A stretch of DNA of 64,000 nucleotides, from assembly GCA_028023455.1 (NCBI GenBank), contig JAQFVV010006231.1, positions 4,602,036 to 4,666,035 of the forward strand, read 5' to 3'. This document shows, in pieces, positions 1-12,799 of this stretch; positions within the stretch are counted from its first letter, which is position 1, and each line of letters starts with the position of its first letter. The notes below the pieces were generated by a model. That model did no database searches, was not told the origin of the DNA, and saw only the letters and a list, made by a program, of their open reading frames with translations. The position numbers were made by a program, and so were the translations under genes. This stretch comes from Epiperipatus broadwayi. Taxonomy: Eukaryota; Onychophora; Udeonychophora; Euonychophora; Peripatidae.

Positions 1-2165
1 AATACACTGTTTCTTGCCTTTAGTTATAACTTCATAGTTATCATGCTGTCATAACCTGTAATACTCTGAAACAATTTTTTCCTCCTTTTTATAGTCAGGG
101 TGGAATTTTAAAAAAGCAATAATTTAAAGTAAGTTTTCTTTATCTTGATTGAAAAAAGTTAATGACTCTTTTCAATTCATCTTAATTCTTTCAAAAATAA
201 CTTTGTAGGATTTTTATCAAAATATATTATATATGCAGCAATTAAAACATTTTAAAAATCAAAATAGATAGTAGAATTTTATAATTACCAGTATATCTAT
301 TGTAACATAAAAACATGCTTGCTTTAATTTCAAAATCAGAATTAATAAAATATTAGCCATTTTTAATTGATTTAAAATAATTTTAATCCTTATCTGTTAT
401 TCCAGTGTAATACAGAAAATATCTACAAATTTTTTTTGTTTGTGTTTATTTCTACTCTTCCTTTCAATCAACTTTATATATATAAATACACACACAGTAT
501 GTTGTTGTATGTCATGAGACACATAACCATCTCAATATTTATATTTAAATTTAATACTTAAATTATATGTAAACATTAGAATAAGTTTTTTAAATGCTGT
601 CAATATCAATGTACCAATTTCTTTATTATATTGTTTAGAAAACATGAAATGAACATTTACATATCCTCAAATCAAACAAATATTATAGAGAAAGCAAATA
701 TAACAAGTGATATTATACAATGTGAACCTCAAATCAAATCCAGATGTAAATAAAGCATTACTTCAATATAGCTAAACATTAAACTTCTTGTAGTAGAATT
801 AATTTCTACTCATTGTTAACGTTCCAGAGATAAACACTGGAATGACAAACTTTCCAAACACTACTAATATATATAATTTGAAGTACTGTATACACTAATT
901 TTTACATATTTGGTGTTAAGTTATTAATTTGCAAATGTTTTAAAAATGAATAGAAATTATCTTTTTAATGTTTAGCTATATTGAAAAAATGTTTATATCT
1001 GGATTTGATGTTCCCTTAAACAATATTATTATCCAGATTGACCATTTCTATAAGACTTGAGGAAATAGTCATAAATGGTGTTTTACATTTAATTAGACAA
1101 TATGATAAAGAGATTGGTTTATTGATATTAACAGTATTTGCAAAGTTAGTCATTTCACTGTTCATGTACAAATATAAATCAGTTCATGACAAAGAAAACT
1201 TAAATAAATCAATAAAATATCAACAATCTTTGCCAAGGCAATCTTAGTAGATGAAAGATAGATTTCATATCTCATCTTGATCTAACTTGTTTAAACAGAT
1301 AGTGAATAAAGCACTCAATTGAAATAGATAGAGATTAAATTTGTTTTTGCCTGCTAAATGGGCATTCACAATCTATTTAAAAATCTTAAACCAGAATAAC
1401 TATAAATGTTGTCTTGATATCAGATTGTTGATATTCAATTGGTTTATTTAAGCTTCAATTATTATGAAACTATAGACATTTTATGATATATATTGCTGTG
1501 TACCCTATTTTTTCAATACCTGCCAGGTTGCATCAATAATTTTTAATAAATAAATAATACATAAATTAAAACTTATCAGCACAAGTTTATTTTACATGCA
1601 ATAAAGATATATAAGAAAAGAATGAATAAATAAGAAGAATTTACTTTATACTTTTCAAAATAGTTACTATAAACTGCTGTATGAATTTAGTTATTCAAAC
1701 GCACAGTAGAATATATCTAGAATCTGCATAGTTGTGGGTTGTCATTCACTTTGTTTTCTTACACACAGATATTATGATTTTATTATCATCATTAAGTAAT
1801 TAGCTTTCACCACTGCTGATGAATACATATATCTCCATTGTTAACATACACACAAGTAGACTCTTGCAGAATATTTTATATATTAGTCCATGCTGCATAA
1901 TGTTCTCATTTGCACATCTTTATTTATTATTTAACAATATGCGGACTATCTGTAAATTTTCTAGAGGGCTAATAGTAATAAATAGAGTGCTAATAGTAAT
2001 AAAGAGGTGACAGTTTTACATATACTGTCTGTATGTAGTTATATAAATTTACTGAACTTTATTTACATTTAAATACATATACATGCACAGACAGAACCAC
2101 TTCTTTGTTCACTCTAGAAATAAGTCACTGGTTTAACTACAAATATAATCTTTTAGTCTTTTAGA
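1..2165. other. AT-rich DNA without a recognisable gene
   Basis: Very AT-rich sequence with short TA and CA runs (for example around 475-500). Open frames here are short, many begin at non-ATG codons, and none shows a known motif or flanking splice signals. I see no RNA gene. Likely intergenic or intronic. Confidence 0.5.
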
Positions 2166-2169
2166 TTTT

Positions 2170-3500
2170 TTTTACAACCTTGCATCTAGGTTGAGGTACA
2201 TGTCTTTCTTCATCATTACCAGTTGCCTTTTCTTTTTGATTCAGTTATATTGTTGATGACATATCTTCCACTAGTTCTACTGCTGGATCATCTGGTTTAA
2301 TGCTCATTTTGCAAGATCTAACTCCCCTATTTGGCTAACAGGAGGCATTTCCTCAATTTGTGCAGCTGAGGATGAATTAGAGCACTGCTTCTCTTTATAA
2401 GAACTTTTATTAGATAATGAAAAATGACTATTATCAGAATCTGACATCCCACTGTGATAAATCATAGATGATAGATATGCCTCTTCAACTAATTTCCATT
2501 TTCCAATTTAATTGTTTTGATTTGTTTGACTAATAATTCTATTATCATATCATAAAACCATTTTTTTTCTTAAAATGTCTCTAACCCAAACTTGTTTTAA
2601 GTTCCCTGCAGTTCACAAATTACTTTATTAACTGGTATAACTTTGACAGGAGCAAGCAAAATTTTTGACACATTAACAATTCTGCCAATGTCTACATTAT
2701 TGAAGTACTAGGTGTTAAATGTTGATTAAACATCATATATACTAATGTTTCATTTTTATGTAGCATCAATTTAAGTTATTGCACTGCCTTCTGAACCAAA
2801 CTATTTGATTCAAAAATGGTATTGTGGTGTCAAAATCTGGTGTATTTCTTCATCAGCTAAAAATTCTTTAAATACTTGCAAAACAAAAACAGTTATGTTG
2901 TTTATCACAATAGTTTCTGGATACCCATGTCTTGTAAAGATTTCTTTTAAGGCTCTAACAGTACACTCTGAACTTGTATTTTTGATGAGAATACATTAAA
3001 CCCATTTGGAGTATTGATCATTCACAACTAGAAAGATGTAACCATTCAGACCTGTAAGATCAATGTGTAATCTCTTCCAAGGAGTTTTTGATTTTGATCC
3101 AGATTCCAATTTCTTTGAAGATAAGTTAGTAGTGGATTGACATTCTAAACACTGCTTCACCATCTTCTCCATTTCCTGGTTCAAATTAATCACCAAATCT
3201 ACGATCTAGCTATGGCTTTCATGCACACTATACCTGTGCGTCCTTTTATATAGTAAACTAAGCACTTGCTTTCAACTTTCACATGATATGAGTACATAGT
3301 TGGTTATAAGAATTCAACCATTGAATATAGATAAACTTTCATGTGCATTCTAGATAGGCCTTGCAACATAATTTGGTCAACTATTTGGCCATATGTAACT
3401 TATCCAATTTTGCAGTTTTATATTCCAGGTCAATTCTAATCTAATTGTAAATCTTTGAGCTATTCAGAGTTTTTGAATGCATAGAGTCTATAGAGTTCAC
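2170..3500 (-). pseudogene. Decayed Ty3/Gypsy integrase fragment
   Basis: On the minus strand the frame 3196-2996 reads through the end of a zinc-binding H2C2 region (VKQCLECQS) into the start of an integrase catalytic core (PWKRLHIDLTGLNG, then the VVNDQYSKWV strand that carries the first catalytic Asp). Broken frames from about 2995 to 2690 continue the core (GYPETIV, where functional copies usually have a DNGT-type strand but here INNIT is seen, then a degenerate LTPQYH segment and an NSLVQKAVQ segment). Stops and frameshifts are frequent. Upstream, 3200-3500 looks like the linker before the zinc region. The family's role is to insert retrotransposon cDNA; this copy is dead. No LTR was found for it. 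The outer limits are approximate. Confidence 0.7.
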
Positions 3501-3639
3501 TTCTATAAACTTCTGCTGAAATTCACAGGTGTCTAGTAAATATAATAAGGCATCCAAGTGGCAGTTTCTTTTCTGGGCTTATAAATCAATTCATAATCAT
3601 GAGTCTCTAATAAATTGATCTAAATGATTGGCTGGATGC

Positions 3640-4472
3640 ATAAATAAATAGATACTGGAAAACCAGATAAATAGACAGAGATAGATATATATGTAGTAGG
3701 TAAATAGGCAGACAGATAAATAGGTAATGAATGGGTGATTGGCAAAATATTTAAAGATATGGTTAGATGCGTAAATAAATGGACATATAGAAAAACATAA
3801 ATAGATAGGTAGCTAAAAACCAATAGATAGATGGATGGATATATAGACTGTTAGATGAACAGGTGAATGGATGGGTGATTAAATGGTTTGTTGAATGAAT
3901 AGATAGATGGAAAAATAAAGAGATAGTGAATAGGTCATTGGTAGATAGATAAAAAGATAGTAAACAAATAAGCAGATAGAAAGACTATTAATCAAGAGAT
4001 AGATGGGTATTTCAATAAACAAATAAAGAGGTAGTTAAAGTATCCATATTAATCTTGTGGATATTCAGATCAATGAAATCTTATGTATTATTTCTGACAC
4101 TCTTAAATCAACACCAGTATAATGATTACTTGTACTCTCAAATATCCCTCCAGCTATCTTCAGACATAGTTTAACAACTATCAATGAATTCATCAAGTTT
4201 GTTGAGCTATCAAGTCATCCAATAAATCTCATTCTGACCAACAGACCCCAAACCTCAGGTAAAAATCAAGGCAGCCTTTCTGAATTTCTTGGTTATTGGC
4301 CAGATAATTAAAGATATGGTTGAATGGAATAATAAATAAATAGGCAGAAAAACTTAAATAAATAAATAGGTAGATGAAAAACTAGATAGATAGATAGATG
4401 GATGGATGGATGGATGGATGGATGGATGGATGGATGGATGGATGGATGGATGGATGGATGGATGGATGGATG

Positions 4473-4509
<37 letters not shown>

Positions 4510-5810
4510 GTAGATAGGTAGATAGGTAGATAGGTAGATAGGTAGATAGGTAGATAGGTAGATAGGTAGATAGGTAGATAGGTAGATAGGTAGATAGGTG
4601 ATGGTAGATAGGTAGATAGGAGAAGGTAGATAGGTAGATAGGTAGAAGGAGATAGGAGATAGGTAGATAGGTAGATAGGTAGATAGGTAGATAGGTAGAT
4701 AGGTAGATAGGTAGATAGGTAGATAGGTAGATAGGTAGATAGGTAGATAGGTAGATAGGTAGATAGGTAGATAGGTAGATAGGTAGATAGGTAGATAGGT
4801 AGATAGGTAGATAGGTAGATAGGTAGATAGGTAGATAGGTAGATAGGTAGATAGGTAGATAGGTAGATAGGTAGATAGGTAGATAGGTAGATAGGTAGTA
4901 GGTAGATAGGAGATAGGTAGATAGGTAGATAGGTAGATAGGTAGATAGGTAGATAGGTAGATAGGAGATAGGTAGATAGGAGATAGGTAGATAGGAGATA
5001 GGTAGAAGGAGATAGGTAGATAGGAGATAGGTAGAAGGAGATAGGTAGATAGGTAGATAGGTAGATAGGTAGATAGGTAGATAGGTAGATAGGTAGATAG
5101 GTAGATAGGTAGATAGGTAGATAGGTAGATAGGTAGATAGATAGATGGTTGGATAAATGAACAGATAGATGGATGAACAGATAGATGAATGTACAGATAA
5201 ATGAATGGATGGACAGGATGATTAGTGGATGGATAGATGGTTAGATTGAAGAATGGATAGATGGATATAGATTGAAGGATGGATAGAAAGATGGAAAAAT
5301 AGATGGATGGATAAATATAGAAAAACAGATAGATAAAGATATAAAGTGGATAGGTGATTGACTAGATAGTTAAATGGATGCCTAGATGCATAAATAATTA
5401 TACAGGTAGAAAAACAGAGAAATAAATAAGATGGATATATAGATAAACATATAGAGAGACAGGTAAATAGATAAACAGAGAGACAACTAAAAGATAGAAA
5501 GGTATCTTAATAAGTAAAAAGACTGGTAAATAATAAACCGATTTATAGAAAAATAAATAGATTAGTTAAATAATAAAAAGATTGATAGAGAAATAAATAA
5601 ATAAGACATATATAAGGATAAACATATAGAGGCAGATAGATAAATAAACAGAGAGACAGTAAATAAATAAGCAGGTAGAGAAATAAAAGGTGAATATCTT
5701 GATAAAGAGACAGATAAATAATAAACAGATTGATACAAAAATAAATAGAGAGATAAGTTAAATAATAATAGATTGATAGAGTGATAAATAAAATATAGAT
5801 CGATAGGTAA
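3640..5810. repeat. GATA/GATG/GGTAGATA microsatellite zone
   Basis: A broad zone of decayed tetranucleotides (GATA, GGAT, AAATA variants) surrounds a cleaner core at about 4387-5145. The core runs in blocks: GATA, then about 75 bases of GATG, then GATA, then more than 600 bases of the 8-mer GGTAGATA. The 8-mer block is broken at 4598-4660 and 4897-5045 by short losses giving GGAGATA and GGTAGAAGGAGATA variants. The flanks carry the same motif more diverged, which suggests repeated expansion and decay at one place. Open frames inside are by-products. Confidence 0.95.
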
Positions 5811-5814
5811 TTAT

Positions 5815-6390
5815 TAGGTTAATACTTAGCCAATACTGGTACCAATTCGTGGGTCAAATAAATGTTATTTCCCTCCCCCATTCCACTTAAATTTTTTATC
5901 ATTAGCCCTTTAAAAGAAAGTTTAACCAAGTCAAAACTGAATCCCTGAACATATTCGTGTTGTCACTTTATCTTCATTTTACTACCTTACTTTCACGTGT
6001 TTAGCCATAAAAAATAACTTTGCAAAGTTCAGGTAATATGTAATATATTTTATCATTTTATTTTTTATTCACAATTTATGTTTCAATAATAGATAATAAT
6101 AACTTGTTTGTTTGTTTTTTTGCTTAAATATTTCTTAAAAGTATTGTCTTTGAAATTTTCCTTTTTTTGCTGAAGTTTTTTTTTAATGTTAAACAAAATA
6201 TCCATAATATTTTAATATGTGAGAATTATGGATAAAATATCAATTTATTAATGAACATGATCGATCATCATACAATGAATATTTTGGATCAAATTCTATT
6301 CTACAGCCATAAGCATGTTGTATTCATTTTATAAATTAGTTTATTAATTTTTTTCACTGATGAATTTATTTTTTCTATGATATATTGGCT
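5815..6390. other. AT-rich DNA, nothing recognised
   Basis: Low-complexity, T-rich sequence between the tetranucleotide zone and the next repeat block. No coding or RNA feature is supported. Confidence 0.4.
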
Positions 6391-6394
6391 TTTT

Positions 6395-7110
6395 TGTTTT
6401 GTTTTGATCATGTAATTACATTTTGGGCTCAATTTTTTTATATTTGATTGCATAATAATTTGATCTATTGGTCACATGATTATATCATTGGATTCCCCTC
6501 CCCCTCCCAATGATATACTTGCTTTTTGCTCAAAGTTGATTCTGAAATTCTGAGTACTGCTATTCTTTTTTTTTGTTTTCATCATGTAGTTATGCTAACA
6601 TTTATTTTGTGGTCATTTTTTTATATTTGATTGCCATAATAATTTGATATTTTGGTCATGTGATTATGACAGCAGGATTTTTATTAGTCATACTTTAATT
6701 TCTAATATCCTTGACATTTTGATTCTAGATGAGTTTGATTTTTTTTTTGATTGATAATAGTTCTACAAAATTTGTGTTGACTTGTTAATTTTTCAACACA
6801 TGATTATGGCCATAATTTGATCTTTTGATTACTGTATTTTAGGTTATTTTAGCTTATGCACATTTCTTGTTTGAACTTACGCAATTTTAATAATACATTT
6901 TGTCAATAATTTGATCTTTTGGTCACATAGTTTAGTTGAGCATAGTCATACAAAAATTTGCATATTTATTTTTTAATTATTGATTGAAATTGAAATTTTT
7001 TTTAAAAGTAGTCAAAATAATTGGAACACTACCTATCATAATTCTCTGTAGTGGTTCGACTTTTTTTTTTATCACTTGATTATGTCAGTGGTGGGTTTGG
7101 GGTTGCTCTT
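6395..7110. repeat. Degenerate direct repeats, about 186-bp spacing
   Basis: A segment containing TATATTTGATTGC, then ATAATTTGAT, then TTGGTCAC/TTGGTCATG-TGATTAT occurs near 6430-6480 and again near 6617-6670. Weaker echoes (ATAATTTGATCTTTTG) lie near 6815 and 6903 and a CTTGATTATG near 7075. The first pair is spaced about 186 bases. It reads as an old, partly scrambled minisatellite or repeated insertion of one T-rich element. Confidence 0.5.
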
Positions 7111-7221
7111 AGCAAACCAAAATGACAGAGAACATGTACTAAATGAGTACCGATATTTTTTCTTTAAGTAAATTTTTGATTTTACAGAAGAGATTGTTGA
7201 TAAAATTTTGAAATTTCAATC

Positions 7222-7296
7222 AAGCGTTGATGGTCGAGTGGTCAGTATAGATGCCTTACAAGCAGTTGTCCCGGATTCGCTTCCCAGACGATGCTT
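7222..7296 (+). pseudogene. tRNA-like relic, Val (UAC)-like
   Basis: A 75-base stretch folds roughly as a tRNA. AAGCGTTG at 7222-7229 pairs with CGATGCTT at 7289-7296 (two G-T wobbles). TGGTCGAGTGG resembles an A box. The loop CTTACAA, flanked by TGC/GCA, would give anticodon TAC. GGATTCGCTTCC at the 3' side resembles a B box (canonical GGTTCGANTCC). The T stem and one anticodon-stem pair are broken, so a working tRNA is unlikely. It is either a tRNA pseudogene or the head of a tRNA-derived SINE; I saw no second copy. Confidence 0.4.
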
Positions 7297-7397
7297 TGAC
7301 ACATGAAAAATTTTTTTTGAAATTTCTTATAAATTATTTTAAAAATTATATTAGTTTCGATCAATTTAGTGTCTCTTCTTTTTAAGCATTTAATAAA

Positions 7398-7664
7398 ATG
7401 AGTAGTTTTCTTTTAACTGATAATTGTATATTTAATAATTTAGATGTTGAAAATATGGATCAATCAATTGATAGATTAAAAAGTATTAAAGATACAAAAT
7501 ATAATTTTGTATACTATCACAAATATTCTATCAGACTCAAAAATATTTATGTTCAAAACACATCTACATATCTAATAAATAGGATAATTATAGTTTTTAC
7601 TAAGATTTTTATAATTAATTATTTGATTTCATCCAAACATGAAATTATTGCAAAGATTAAATAA
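7398..7664 (+). CDS. Unrecognised 88-codon open frame
   Basis: Starts at ATG and encodes a polar N-half (MSSFLLTDNCIFNNLDVENM) followed by a hydrophobic, Ile/Tyr-rich tail around residues 58-78. It lies about 100 bases after the tRNA-like relic. I recognise no family, and no convincing splice donor follows. In DNA this AT-rich, an 88-codon frame by chance is uncommon but possible. Treat as hypothetical. Confidence 0.2.
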   Translation: MSSFLLTDNCIFNNLDVENMDQSIDRLKSIKDTKYNFVYYHKYSIRLKNIYVQNTSTYLINRIIIVFTKIFIINYLISSKHEIIAKIK

Positions 7665-7778
7665 TCAGCTGATATATAATGCTTATTGAAAACAAGGCAG
7701 AGTAAATAATCTTAAATTTGTGTTCTTCATAGACTAAATTGTAATTTAATTATGTTTAGGTGTTTTAACTTTCAGGTA

Positions 7779-7990
7779 AAAAAAAAGATCAGTCAGAAGT
7801 TAATTTGATTGAACAATCAGTAAAAAGATATCACAAATTCATTTGCAAAAAAAAAAAAAAACATTTCTTACAATTTTTAATAAAATTAAAACTACATTTG
7901 AAATACAATCCAGCATATAAATATTTGGTAACTAATGAACCTGAAAATTCTATTACACAAAATGAAGATAAACAAGAGAGCAGAAATTGA
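7779..7990 (+). CDS. Possible Lys-rich terminal exon
   Basis: A TTTTAACTTTCAG acceptor-like sequence is followed by an open frame reaching a TGA at 7990. The frame gives a very basic stretch (KRYHKFICKKKKKHF) and an acidic tail (NEPENSITQNEDKQESRN). The poly-A tract at 7848-7860 contributes most of the lysines. No homology is recognised and no partner exon is identified. A similar arrangement (T-rich acceptor, then a short Lys-rich frame) occurs at 50300. Confidence 0.2.
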
Positions 7991-8306
7991 GTTTGAAAAA
8001 AAAAACTAAGTTTGAACATCATAAACAATGTTTAGTGATCATACAAACTTTTTGATAGTTTCAAAAAATTTTTATAAGATCGACAGGCATAAGATTGTTA
8101 ATACAAAAATTATTTATCTGGCTGTAAACAATAAGTAATGAACACAAGTTATAAAATGATAATGCATGAATTACTTGTATAAATCTGAAGTATAGCTTTT
8201 TTTCACTTTATAATATTTGAGAACTTTATTTTTAAACTATATCTCCTCTTGTAAATTATTCAACAAAATAAATATTACTGATAGTCAATAAAATTAACCA
8301 ACTTAC
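7991..8306. other. AT-rich DNA, putative intron of the minus-strand exon
   Basis: No coding signal. If the exon at 8307-8351 is real, this is the start of the intron following it on the minus strand. Confidence 0.35.
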
Positions 8307-8351
8307 TCTGTTGTTGTGAAGACACAGCCATTGTTCGTTTAATATATGAAC
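8307..8351 (-). CDS. Candidate exon with start codon (5'UTR + MAVSSQQQ)
   Basis: On the minus strand a pyrimidine-rich acceptor (TTGTTTTTTATTAG) ends at 8352. The exon then runs 45 bases and meets a GTAAGT donor at 8306-8301. Inside it an ATG at 8331-8329 sits in a strong context (AACAATGGCT) and opens MAVSSQQQ plus one base, so the next exon would begin in phase 1. Twenty bases of 5'UTR precede it. Everything is consistent with a small second exon of a gene running off the left of the window. Downstream exons were not recognised and the product is unknown. The call rests on splice-site and Kozak signals only. Confidence 0.45.
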
Positions 8352-9620
8352 CTAATAAAAAACAATAAATTAATTAATTATGCAACAACTTTTTGTCTGA
8401 TGATAAAACAAATATATGTATATAAATCTAAAAGAAAAATTACTATTTATAATATATAAAAAAAAATCATAACATATATAATCAGAGTGCAAAAAGATAC
8501 GATTATGACCACTATTAAAATTAGATTGGAAAATTGTCTCATTTAATTTTCTTCATCTAAACTATTTAATATATGAGTTGTTTTTTTATAATAAATATTT
8601 TCTTTTTTAATACATCAATGAACAAATAATATAAATAATTAAAATAATAGTAGAAAAAAAATGTTAAGTTCAAATACTTACAATTTATTGTACATATGAA
8701 ATTAAAAATCTGACATATATAAAATTTGATTAATAATTCAACTTAACAATATAAAAGGAAGGAGAGGCAGTCATTTATTAGCAGTAAACAAGCTTTATTT
8801 ATTATACTGCTTAAATTGAATAATAATTTAACAACATATATATAACAAGAGAGAGAGAGAGAATCTTTCTTGCCTTCATTAGTAACAGAATAAATTTTAT
8901 TAATTATAAAATTGCTAAATGCAGCACATCTATTATTTTGAATACTAATAGAAACATGATGTTTCAAATTATTTAAGATCAATCCAAGAAGACACACTTT
9001 ATTATAACATGGCAATAAAAATTTATGATGCATAAATTGACTTAAGCAATAAATTATGGAATTAACTACCAACATAAGTAGGAAACTATTTTTTATATTA
9101 AATCTAATATAGATTAAAAGCACTTTCAAATATTTAATATATTTCTTCAATGATATTTTAAATTTAAAAGTTTAAATTAGTGAAACAAATTTTAACAACA
9201 TAAATAATAGTTACCAATTAGAAGAACTAGTGGTATTATTCCACACACATTGTCTTGAATGAATTTATTGCATATTTAAAGTATATTTATTTCTTACTTC
9301 AGAATATATTTCCCTTTCCAGATATTGACTATAGGATTGGTCTAACCAATATATAAATGAGATCAGATCTTTCATGGTATTTCAAAAAATATAAAATTCT
9401 GTTGATCAGCATTGCTCACCTACTGATCATCCTATGTAAGTGGTTTCTTTATTGCTATTATATATGAAAAACATTTGAGATCTTTCACCCTTGAAAATAA
9501 TGTCAAAATCATAATTGTAATCACATTTGCAGAGATTTGAGTAAATTTCAGCATTATTTTGCAAGCATTATTATATTGATAAATGATATTTAACGTAAAA
9601 ACAGGACAATCTCTCAACTA
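8352..9620. other. AT-rich DNA with a short (GA)n run
   Basis: Contains a (GA)n microsatellite at about 8848-8862. The 135-codon frame on the minus strand at 8743-9150 is rich in Leu, Ile, Tyr and Asn, as expected of AT-rich noise, and shows no motif. No gene is supported. Confidence 0.4.
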
Positions 9621-12600
9621 TATATATATTCTATCTAATTAAAAGATTCAAAAGAGTTTCAGATTTCTAACAATGGTAAAATCATTTAAAGGAGTTTTAA
9701 TGTATTACTGGTAAACGAATAAATTTATATTGCGATTTCTCACGAAGTTATATTTTTCTAAATGAATAGATTTTGTTAAACGAATAAGTTTTGGGCTAGG
9801 GGATCGATGTTTAATAGGCTTCCACGTTGTAGCCATTTCTAACCAATGAAATTTAAGGTGAAGATTTTCACTAAACGAATAAATTAATATTTGAGATTTG
9901 GGCCATTTTCTAACCAAATATAATTTAATGTGTCCATTTAACGACAGATGCCTTTCTTAAGTATCGATTAAATATGCAATGCATCAATGATATATATTCT
10001 AGTATAATACGTATAGATTAAATAATTTCTAAGTATAGATTTAATAGAATAATTTCTCAAGTATAATGTATAGACTAATATACTTCAAACGTATAAATTA
10101 AATGTGATCATGTGATGCTTAATGGTTTAAATATAATCTCCTTCGTGCGATCGCGTTACAAGCTAATTGTAACCAAATAAAAATCAATTCAAACAAACGA
10201 AAAAGTTATTCTTTATTTTGCCAACTTTATCAAAACTTATTGAATTAATATAAAACGTATTTGCAATCTCTCGATCGGTCATTTGCATGGTATTTTAAAT
10301 ATAACTAAAACGATTGGGAGAGCTTACAAATACCATATATATTATTGGATAGTTTAAGCTAATTATAACTTTATTCTAACCAATGAGAATTTTATTCAAA
10401 TGATCGCACATCCACGTTATGGATTGATTGTACTATATTTAAATCTATATGGCATTTATACACTTGCAGATAAATTGCATGCCAATTACAATATTTTAAG
10501 GATGGATCGATGGATACTTCATCATTCCCAGCTGACACTATTTCTGAGGCCTACTGAGATGATGATGATGATACAGAACATCTATAAGCTTAATTGCTAG
10601 GGCGCCAAATTGCAACTCTAATACCATATACAGGCTAAATCTCAATTCAATACTCTTAGTAATAATATTTCATGAATGGGTTAATACACAATCGATTTAG
10701 AGAACACTGAGAACGCATTAAAATTGACAATATTAATATCTTTAAGAATTCCAGGTTATTCTCAGCGCCTTCCCCATTCACTATGATTAAAGCTACAATT
10801 AAATTTTATTCTAATTATAAAGTTCTATATTCATCTCCACTTTCCTGATCCAATTTCACATCCATATGTCTATTACACTATTATTTATTTAACTATTAAA
10901 TTTACCTTTTTATTTCCCTTTACTAGCTCATTTCCTCTCATTATAATCTCTTCTCAGGGCTTTTCGAACAATTAGGTGTGGAAATCGAATAAGCTGCCAT
11001 AGGTTATTGGTGATAAACACTCCTATCTTGATCGCCTCCAGAGTGATTTCGGTTGTCTTTAATGCAGTTTAATATCAATTTACATTAAAGCTGGAACATT
11101 TAAGCTTATTAAATCTTTATAAACACGTCATAAAACATAGTCGCAATTATAACAAAATTATATAAAAATAAAATGCGTTTAGAGGGTTTTGAATACAACG
11201 GATGGAGAAAGAATTTTATGCCCATCCTCTGTACTCGCTATCACATAATACTATCTCTATCCACGATTTATATTTCAACAATATTAAATTATTTGGTAAT
11301 TTTAAGCATTTGAAATTAACCTTTTAAATAGTTTTACTAAATATCAGTTACGTATATGATACTTCAAATATTCATAATAATATATCGATGTATGATTGGA
11401 TTGGAAATATCTAGATAATAATAACCCACAAAAACATGGAGACACACGCATATTTTATTTAAAACAAATAACAAATTTTATTTGACAAACTATAATTCAA
11501 CATCAATACAAAAACATATAAATTATATTATATCTACACTCTCTTTTTACCTTAAATATAGCAAATACCAGTTTCTTCCCGTTTACAATGCTTTCTCTTT
11601 TATTACTGATATATTTTAGAAAATACATAATCGATTTCTGCCCTAATTAAATTTAATAATTTTAATTAACAAATCTAAATTTGATATTCCCTCGCAAATT
11701 TCTTGATCTTATCCTATCATCCTGATTAAATATTCTTTTGCCCTAATCTTTACAACAGATATTTGAATAATAGCAAGACTAAGTCATTGCAAATAAATTG
11801 GCATTAAGATCAAACATCATCATAGTGCACTCTCTATGCTCATGTTCTTATTGACACAATAATATTCAAACAATACTACCTTTCCAGCGAAGTTCTCAGC
11901 TGGCCATGTAAATATTTATTAAATAAATTTATATACGCATTGCTCATGCCCAATCATTAGTAAGTTTTATTTAACCCTTAATAGTTATTAACTTAATTAT
12001 TTTTGGCTCGAATGCTAAGTCAAATCTACAAAAACAATATTCAAATACACCAATTGCATATACATTATCGGCATTCATTCTGACATTAAATTGAGTTTGC
12101 GACCTGGTATCCAATACTTATAATAATGCTTATCATGGCTATCCTCTCATACACACATAAGAAATATCAAATATTAATATGAGGCAGGCAGTGACCCGAA
12201 TAAGAGAGAACCTTTTCACTAAGGTTGAGATATGCTAGGATTTTTATCTCTAGTCATATAAAAACATAGGTATACCAAATGCCTCTGGCCATCAAAATAA
12301 GAAACCTTACGGTGTAGAGAATACTCAAGTGGGAAATCTTTTCCATTGGGTTCAAATACTTTATGAATATAGCATAAATCTTAGTGAGTTAAACTTCACT
12401 GAGTTTGTGGAGATCTCTGTCTATCCACACACATACAGGTCGAAACATCAAATTATACAAGTAAAACTTTCACAACTTTAATATTCTTGCAAATTAGTGT
12501 ACTGGAATAGGAGCCCATAAATTTTCCAAGCATAAATCAGCTTGTTTCTGGCCTTAAATCTATGATAACAATAATAATAAACAATAAGAAATGCGCATAA

Positions 12601-12760
12601 AATCTCAAAACTATTTCCATGCACTTTTATAAAATAAAATAAACATGATGATGATGCAATTCAATAGACAAGCAATTCATCTATAAGTCTCGAGCATTTG
12701 ACAATAACTTCTGATACCAACAATAATATCTCTAAGTGTTTTCCTTTTTCAATTAAAAAA
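9621..12760. other. Slightly GC-richer DNA, possibly old LTR material
   Basis: This stretch differs from its surroundings. It holds CpG-containing words (GCGATCGCG at 10149, CGATCG), CCAAT-like words near 9842, 9912 and 10379, a short repeated word AAACGAATAA (9714, 9778, 9873), and GGGCGCCAAATTGC at about 10600. GGGCGCCA is the complement of a tRNA-Lys-type primer-binding core, so part of this may be an LTR on the minus strand. I found no second LTR copy and no gag or pol, so the nature stays open. Confidence 0.3.
10104..10130 (+). repeat. Relic of an FB1 element end
   Basis: GTGATCATGTGATG followed by CTTAATGGTTT closely matches the conserved end of the FB1 foldback family seen intact at about 36045-36064 (GTGATCATGTGATGTTTATTGG). 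Only this end is recognisable; the flank that should carry GCAAGCATAAGAAAT does not match. Confidence 0.35.
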
Positions 12761-12799
12761 AAAAATTGTTTGTAAAGCATTTTAAATAAGGCATATCAG

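Noticed and set aside
3620-3823. Hydrophobic minus-strand frame (YLSIYVFLYVHLF)
   Set aside because: It is the GATA-type repeat translated; the Tyr/Leu/Ile/Ser pattern is a by-product.
4380-5150. CRISPR array
   Set aside because: A continuous tetranucleotide/8-mer microsatellite without unique spacers, in a eukaryotic sequence.
8743-9150. 135-codon minus-strand frame, the longest in its area
   Set aside because: Composition is AT-driven (Leu, Ile, Tyr, Asn, Ser), no motif and no splice signals.
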